From: Terriglobus roseus DSM 18391
GTDB taxonomy: Bacteria; Acidobacteriota; Terriglobia; Terriglobales; Acidobacteriaceae
Assembly: GCF_000265425.1 (NCBI RefSeq)
Contig: NC_018014.1
Span: 186,001 to 250,000 of the forward strand
Length of the DNA: 64,000 nucleotides
Direction of reading: 5' to 3'
A program made the position numbers and the translations under genes. Shown here one piece after another: positions 59,833-64,000 of this stretch. Below the pieces are notes generated by a model, which searched no databases, was not told where the DNA came from, and saw nothing but the letters and a program-made list of their open reading frames with translations. Position 1 is the stretch's first letter. Each line of letters opens with the position of its first letter.

Positions 59833-60894
59833 TTAGCCCCTGGGGAAGTGCTTCGTGTCGCCGGTGCGTTCGTTGCGGACGTCAATGGCGCCGTTGGGGG
59901 TAATGGTGATGTCGATGCGCTTGCCGTCGGTGCCTGCGGGGTTCGCGAGGAACTCGTCGGGGACGTTGTGGTCGGGGCCTTCCTGCTTTGTGCCGCCGGG
60001 GTTGGGGCTGCCGGCGGGTGGTGCGAGGTGGAGCTGATAGAGCGCTTCGATGCGGGGCGAGGAACGCAGCGTGTCGATGACGGAGGTGCTGGCGCCCTTG
60101 CGGCTGCCGTTGTCCATGATGGCGACGCGGGGTGCGAGGGACTTGATGAAGATGGGGCTGCTGCTCCAGTCGATGCCGTGGTGGGAGACGATCATGAGGT
60201 CGACGGGGCCGATCTTGTTGGCGGGGCAGACGAGCATGCGTTCGCGGTCGGAGGTGAGGTCGCCGCCGTCGACGATTTTGAGGCCGGCGAAGCGGAGGAG
60301 GATGCCGAGGGACTGGCCGTTTTCCTGGGTGTCTTCGGCGGGCGCCGGGGCGTTGGCGCAGAGTGCGTTTGGCTTGCCGGCACCGGGGAGGGCGGCGTCC
60401 ATGACCTTGCCGGCGGAGCTGATGGCGATGGCGTCGAAGCCTGCGATGGGCAGCTTGTCGCCGGCCTTGACGGTGACTCGTTTGGACTTGCCGCTGGCGA
60501 TGACCTTCAGGTAGTCGTCGTAGTCCTGGGGCGAGTTAGGGTCTTGCGGGTAGCGGTCGCCGTGGTCGAGGAAGGTGCCGACGGGGATGCGGTCGACGAG
60601 TTGCGGGACGCCGCCTGCGTGGTCCGTGTGATAGTGCGTGAGCAGGACGGTGTCGATGCGGGTGAGGCCCATCTCCTTGGCTGCGGCGACGATGCGGTCG
60701 GCGTCGCGGCCGTTGCGCCCGGGCCAGCCGGTGTCGACGAGGAGCGACTGACCAGTGGGTGCGATGAAGAGTGTTGCCTGGCCGCCTTCCACGTCGATGG
60801 CGGCGATGCGGAGTGAGCCCTTGCCCTGTGCGACGGCGGTGGCAGCGGCGAGAACGACGGTGGACAGAGCGAACGCTAGACGGCTGGGTTTCAT
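59833..60894 (-). CDS. Secreted ComEC-like MBL-fold hydrolase
   Basis: This 353-residue protein has a signal peptide (LAFALSTVVLAAATAVAQ) and the metal motif LLTHYHTDHAGGV, with VDVEGGQATLFI-type N-terminal strands, a later GDLTSDRE region and VSHHGIDWSSS. This is the free-standing version of the ComEC metallo-beta-lactamase domain, presumably hydrolysing nucleic acid or a phosphoester outside the cytoplasm. The start at 60894 begins the signal peptide; no strong ribosome site is visible. It lies 39 bp upstream of rnr in the same direction and could be cotranscribed. Confidence 0.85.
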   Translation of the reverse strand: MKPSRLAFALSTVVLAAATAVAQGKGSLRIAAIDVEGGQATLFIAPTGQSLLVDTGWPGRNGRDADRIVAAAKEMGLTRIDTVLLTHYHTDHAGGVPQLVDRIPVGTFLDHGDRYPQDPNSPQDYDDYLKVIASGKSKRVTVKAGDKLPIAGFDAIAISSAGKVMDAALPGAGKPNALCANAPAPAEDTQENGQSLGILLRFAGLKIVDGGDLTSDRERMLVCPANKIGPVDLMIVSHHGIDWSSSPIFIKSLAPRVAIMDNGSRKGASTSVIDTLRSSPRIEALYQLHLAPPAGSPNPGGTKQEGPDHNVPDEFLANPAGTDGKRIDITITPNGAIDVRNERTGDTKHFPRG

Positions 60895-60977
60895 GGCCCA
60901 CAAAGCATACCGCGCACTGGTACGCGCTGGCACGCGCCATTTGTCAGCGTGGTCGGCATTGAATTTGGCTTCAGACG

Positions 60978-61002
60978 CCTCCGCTTCGCTGCGGGATGAC
61001 AA
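60978..61002. repeat. Dispersed repeat copy, short form
   Basis: CCTCCGCTTCGCTGCGGGAT followed by GACAA matches the last 25 bases of the 35-bp blocks at 52911-52945 and 56830-56864. It can fold as a small hairpin (CCGC/GCGG). It lies between the ComEC-like gene and a terminator. Confidence 0.7.
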
Positions 61003-61034
61003 ACCTTATCGGAAGCAATCGAGATGTGGGACAA

Positions 61035-61070
61035 AAGGAGACAGGCCGCTCGAGGGCGGCCTGTCTCCTT
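61035..61070 (-). terminator. Intrinsic terminator of the 2OG oxygenase gene
   Basis: A perfect 15-bp stem, AAGGAGACAGGCCGC (61035-61049) with GCGGCCTGTCTCCTT (61056-61070), closes around six bases. On the minus strand it is followed by TTGTCCC. It lies 15 bases after the stop of the gene at 61086. Confidence 0.88.
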
Positions 61071-61085
61071 CCTGCTGGTGCTGGA

Positions 61086-61883
61086 TTACTTCTTGTCTTC
61101 GTTGGTGCGATAGACCGATCCGGACGTTGTCACCTGGCTGCGCTTCTGAATGAGTTCGAGGACTGCAGGGTCGTTTGCCTGGTCGCCGTGTGGTGCGAAG
61201 AGGGCGCGGCCACGTTCGCTGGCTTCCTTGCGGGGTTCGCAGAGGTAGTAGACGGCCATGCTGTTGCGGACCTTCTCCCTGGGCGACTCGACGGGGTCGG
61301 GCAGGCCGTGCCAGGACTTCTGCGACGTGTCGAAGATGACGGCGCGGTTGAAGAAGTTGGGGATGCGTGTGACCAGCTCGCCGGGGGTGCCGTTGTCATC
61401 TTTCCAGAGGCCGAGTGCGCCGTTCCACTCTTCCTGCCAGTCCGGAGTGATGTAGATGATCAGGTTGAGGATGCGTTCCTTCCCCAGTTTGGGGTGAATG
61501 GAGTAGTCGAGGTGTGTGTTCAGCTTGCCGCCCTGGGCGTGTGCGTGCCATCCGCCGCCGTGGAGGCCGGGATCGGACCAGAGGGGCAGGCCGGCCAGCT
61601 TGGCCATCTCGCCCACAAACTCTTCGGAGTTGAGGAAGTCGAAGACGGCGTAGGTGGTCTTTGGAAAGCGATCCCAGTGGTTGAGCGCCTTCTTGATCTC
61701 GATGGGGTTGTGATAGACGGACCATGCGGGTCCGTCGAAGGCCGGGAACTCCTCAGCTAACTGCTTTGCAACGTCCTCGCGGAAGAAGTTGTCGATCACA
61801 ACGTGGCGAAACGGAAGACCTTCATTAAAGGCGGGCACGAGGGATCCAAAATCAATGTCCGAGCGGAGAAACTTGGGAGTCAT
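61086..61883 (-). CDS. 2-oxoglutarate/Fe(II) oxygenase, prolyl-hydroxylase-like
   Basis: This 265-residue protein has the jelly-roll motifs of Fe(II)/2OG oxygenases: His and Asp in NTHLDYS, the distal His in KSWHGLPDPV and the 2OG-binding Arg in REKVRNSMAVYY, about ten residues later. The middle NLIIYITPDWQEEWNGALGL is typical of the prolyl 4-hydroxylase/PKHD-like branch. No signal peptide is visible. The substrate is unknown; neighbours (a GT2 glycosyltransferase upstream) suggest but do not prove a role in surface polysaccharide. It ends with a strong terminator. Confidence 0.87.
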   Translation of the reverse strand: MTPKFLRSDIDFGSLVPAFNEGLPFRHVVIDNFFREDVAKQLAEEFPAFDGPAWSVYHNPIEIKKALNHWDRFPKTTYAVFDFLNSEEFVGEMAKLAGLPLWSDPGLHGGGWHAHAQGGKLNTHLDYSIHPKLGKERILNLIIYITPDWQEEWNGALGLWKDDNGTPGELVTRIPNFFNRAVIFDTSQKSWHGLPDPVESPREKVRNSMAVYYLCEPRKEASERGRALFAPHGDQANDPAVLELIQKRSQVTTSGSVYRTNEDKK

Positions 61884-62053
61884 GCGGATATTATCTACGA
61901 TTCGCTGCTGTTGCCGAAGGCTGATAAGCGGTCAAGAGTGTCTGGCACACGATAGACAGACGCTTTAGAAATTGCGAGATGGCCTTACTCGACTAATGAT
62001 TTCCTGCGTTAAAGATTGTCGCCTGTGCCGAGTAGTCAGCTGACTCTGGCAGA

Positions 62054-62944
62054 CTACGATCGCCTGCGAACGGGTGGCGGCACCATTGGTGTGCTTTGGA
62101 ATTCTGCAACGGCTCGCAGCACCGCACGAAAGGCGGCCCATTCACCTCGGCGTGCACGGTTCAAGAGCTTGATTGCCAGGAATAGCGGCAGCGACACGAT
62201 AAACATTGGTGAATGCATCCGCAGGAAGAGCATGCCGGAGACGGCGATGGTCTTCTCCATGAACGGATTGCGAGCCTCGCCGGTGCTTGCGCCTTCTTTA
62301 TGAAGCACCTTTGTGTCGGCGGCTACGGCGATCTTCCATGGCGTGTGTTCCATGCGCATGCACAGCTCAGAATCCTCGTAGTACATAAAGAAGCCTTCGT
62401 AGATCATGCCGATCTCGTCGAGCACCTGCATACGAACGAGTGCGCTGGCGAAGGTGGTGTAGGAGCCGGGAACCTGCGGTTGAGGCGAGGTGTAGTGGAG
62501 GCTGGTGCCAAGCCAACGGCTGATGCGGCCACCGCTCCACGCCTGCACCTGCGAGGGATCGTGGTGGTAGTACAGCACAGTACCGACGATGCCGGTGTCG
62601 GGCTTTTCATTTGCGACGCGAAGGAGCTTGGCGAGTGTGTCCGGCGGGCACTCCGTATCGTTGTTCAGCAGCCAGGCAAATTCGGCGCCGCGCTCCTTTG
62701 CAATGCGGATGCCGATATTGGTGCCGCGGCCGAAGCCGACGTTCTCCGGATGCTCCACCAGCGTGATGGGGACGGAGCCTGCAGGGGTCGCTGCGAGGAA
62801 TGCTTTGATTTGCGCTACGGAATCGTTGGTCGAACCGTTATCGACGACGATGACTTCCAGCGGAGCGGTCTGTTCTTTGAGGGTGCGCAGGCATGCGATG
62901 GTATCTCGCCAGCCATTCCAATTCACGATGACGCACGCGACCAT
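62054..62944 (-). CDS. Family 2 glycosyltransferase, rhamnosyltransferase-like
   Basis: The 296-residue GT-A enzyme begins ACVIVNWNGWRDTIACL and has EVIVVDNGSTNDSV (nucleotide-binding Asp), AWLLNNDTECPPDTL (metal-binding DxD-like) and the acceptor region MYYEDSELCMRMEH. This resembles WbbL/RfbN-type rhamnosyl or related sugar transferases that build surface polysaccharides. A hydrophobic stretch near residues 240-256 could contact the membrane. The donor sugar is not evident. It lies 170 bp before the 2OG oxygenase, in the same direction. Confidence 0.88.
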   Translation of the reverse strand: MVACVIVNWNGWRDTIACLRTLKEQTAPLEVIVVDNGSTNDSVAQIKAFLAATPAGSVPITLVEHPENVGFGRGTNIGIRIAKERGAEFAWLLNNDTECPPDTLAKLLRVANEKPDTGIVGTVLYYHHDPSQVQAWSGGRISRWLGTSLHYTSPQPQVPGSYTTFASALVRMQVLDEIGMIYEGFFMYYEDSELCMRMEHTPWKIAVAADTKVLHKEGASTGEARNPFMEKTIAVSGMLFLRMHSPMFIVSLPLFLAIKLLNRARRGEWAAFRAVLRAVAEFQSTPMVPPPVRRRS

Positions 62945-63028
62945 TGCTCCATGGTAAGCGGGACCGGGGAAGAGACCGCAAGCAAGCGAAGATCCGGCGA
63001 AGCAAAGCGCTAAAATGGGAATAACGCC

Positions 63029-64000
63029 ATGTCCTCTGCCGACCCCTTTGCGAGCGACCGACGCACCTCAGCGGCAGACGACCGCTTCAGTTTCCTGCAT
63101 GTGGATCTGAACAGCTTTTTTGCGTCGGTGGAGCAGCAGATCCATCCGGAGTATCGCAACCGGCCGCTGGCAGTGGTGCCTACGTTTGCGGATACGACGG
63201 TGGCGATTGCCGCGAGTTACGAGGCGAAGGCGCTGGGCATCAAGACCGGGACGCGCGTTGGGGATATGAAGAAGATCTGCCCGGAGATCATCATGGTCCA
63301 GGGCGATCACACGACGTATGCGGAGTACTCGCACCGGATCCACGCGGCGGTGGAGCGGGTGTGTCCGGTGGCTCATATTCCATCGATCGATGAGGTGACG
63401 TGCCAGTTGATGGGGCGCGAGCGGGAGCCACCGAATGCTCGTCGCATCTCGCTGGATATCAAGCAGGCGATCTATGACGATGTGGGCGATACGATGCGCT
63501 GCTCGATCGGGATGGCGCCGAATCGCTATCTGGCGAAGATTGCCAGTGACATGCAGAAGCCGGATGGACTGATCGGGCTGCTGCCGTCGCAATTGCCGCG
63601 TGCGCTGACGCACCTGGAGCTGCGGGATCTGCCGGGTGTTGGTGCGAAGACGGAGCAGATGCTGATCAAGAAGGGCATCACGACGATGCCGCAGTTGCTG
63701 GAGCTGGATCGCGAGGGAATGCACAAGCTGTGGAACAGTGTGTGGGGCGACCGGCTATATCACTGGCTGCGCGGGCACGACACGGGCGATGATGGCGCGC
63801 CGCTGCCGAACGAGATGCAGAAGTCTCTGGGGCACTCGCATGTACTGGGACCGGATCATCGGTCGCCGCAGGGATCGTGGGCAATTGCGCACAAGCTGCT
63901 GCACAAGGCGGCGATGCGGCTGCGGATGGAGAAGATGTGCACGGGATCGCTGGGTGTGACGATCCGATACCAGTTGAGCCGGCAGGAGGCTGAGGGCCGG
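63029..64000 (+). CDS. Y-family DNA polymerase, divergent clade (3' truncated)
   Basis: The frame is open to the window end, giving 324 residues. It has FLHVDLNSFFASVEQQ (first catalytic Asp), YEAKALGIKTG, SIDEVTCQLMG (catalytic Asp-Glu), CSIGMAPNRYLAKIASDMQK and a helix-hairpin-helix LPGVGAKTEQMLIKKG. The order fits DinB-type translesion polymerases, but the SIDEVTCQLMG motif and the N-terminal spelling are those of a separate clade often annotated ImpB/MucB/SamB-like, and even mislabelled as type VI secretion ImpB. ATG at 63029 follows AATAACGCC, with no clear ribosome site. The C-terminal little-finger domain is cut off. Confidence 0.88.
   Translation, partial: MSSADPFASDRRTSAADDRFSFLHVDLNSFFASVEQQIHPEYRNRPLAVVPTFADTTVAIAASYEAKALGIKTGTRVGDMKKICPEIIMVQGDHTTYAEYSHRIHAAVERVCPVAHIPSIDEVTCQLMGREREPPNARRISLDIKQAIYDDVGDTMRCSIGMAPNRYLAKIASDMQKPDGLIGLLPSQLPRALTHLELRDLPGVGAKTEQMLIKKGITTMPQLLELDREGMHKLWNSVWGDRLYHWLRGHDTGDDGAPLPNEMQKSLGHSHVLGPDHRSPQGSWAIAHKLLHKAAMRLRMEKMCTGSLGVTIRYQLSRQEAEGR

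Noticed and set aside
63029-64000. Type VI secretion protein ImpB
   Set aside because: The sequence has polymerase catalytic residues and a helix-hairpin-helix; the name similarity with type VI ImpB is an annotation confusion.

Overview
This is a GC-rich chromosomal window that reads as an acidobacterium, most likely class Terriglobia, family Acidobacteriaceae (the Terriglobus/Granulicella/Edaphobacter group). That placement is inferred from the gene families: an Oar-like TonB-dependent receptor with a carboxypeptidase-regulatory N-domain, a GWxTD-domain protein, an Acidobacteria-type VWA protein, tandem MacB-like permeases, a hopanoid glycosyltransferase (HpnI) and many short dispersed palindromic repeats. 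No insertion sequence, prophage, integron or CRISPR array was seen. Both ends cut genes: the 3' end of mutS2 on the left and a Y-family DNA polymerase on the right.

Layout. 0-7 kb holds the MutS2 Smr domain, a DUF2235 hydrolase, a UBP zinc-finger protein, a small secreted protein plus MarR regulator behind a perfect 18-bp palindrome, an aminotransferase, a di-heme cytochrome and an M28 peptidase. 7.1-13.4 kb is the most striking region. It is a tightly overlapping cluster rsbR-rsbS-rsbT, then an RsbW-like ATPase fused to a SpoIIE phosphatase, then a hybrid kinase with an RsbT-like ATPase at its N-terminus and two receiver domains, then a REC-PAS-histidine kinase. It looks like a stressosome whose output is two-component signalling, since no sigma factor or DNA-binding regulator is in the cluster. 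cobO follows 9 bp later. 14-20.3 kb holds rlmH, the large TonB-dependent receptor and a GWxTD protein. 20.4-22.8 kb is a leftward set (doxX-like, nadD, a carboxymuconolactone decarboxylase-like gene, rsfS), in which RsfS carries a long histone-H1-like Lys/Ala tail.

23-32 kb contains a divergent tetR/azoR pair with repeated operator-like sites, a serine hydrolase, an AIM24-like protein, an HMCES/YedK DNA-protein crosslink sensor, a VWA protein and a lone molybdopterin oxidoreductase. 32-36.5 kb is envelope-related: a DUF4139 protein, a DsbA-like lipoprotein and a parvulin lipoprotein. 36.5-40.2 kb is a leftward run of two MacB-like permeases and hpnI. 40-46.5 kb has a metallo-beta-lactamase-fold hydrolase, an M1 aminopeptidase and a NatAB-like ABC exporter with a tautomerase. 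46.6-53.8 kb holds recG with a Lys/Ala-rich insertion, a single-domain response regulator, a PhzF-like isomerase, a 1-Cys peroxiredoxin, tRNA-Cys(GCA), a TonB-like energy transducer and a BI-1 membrane protein. 54-64 kb holds HrpB helicase, RNase R, a ComEC-like hydrolase, a 2OG-Fe(II) oxygenase, a GT2 glycosyltransferase and the Y-family polymerase.

Intergenic regions at about 5.4, 7.0, 26.8-27.3, 52.7-53.1, 53.8-54.1, 56.5-57.0 and 61.0 kb share short repeat families. One of these is a hairpin whose two clear copies differ by a compensatory base-pair change. All functions are inferred from sequence motifs; no database search was possible.
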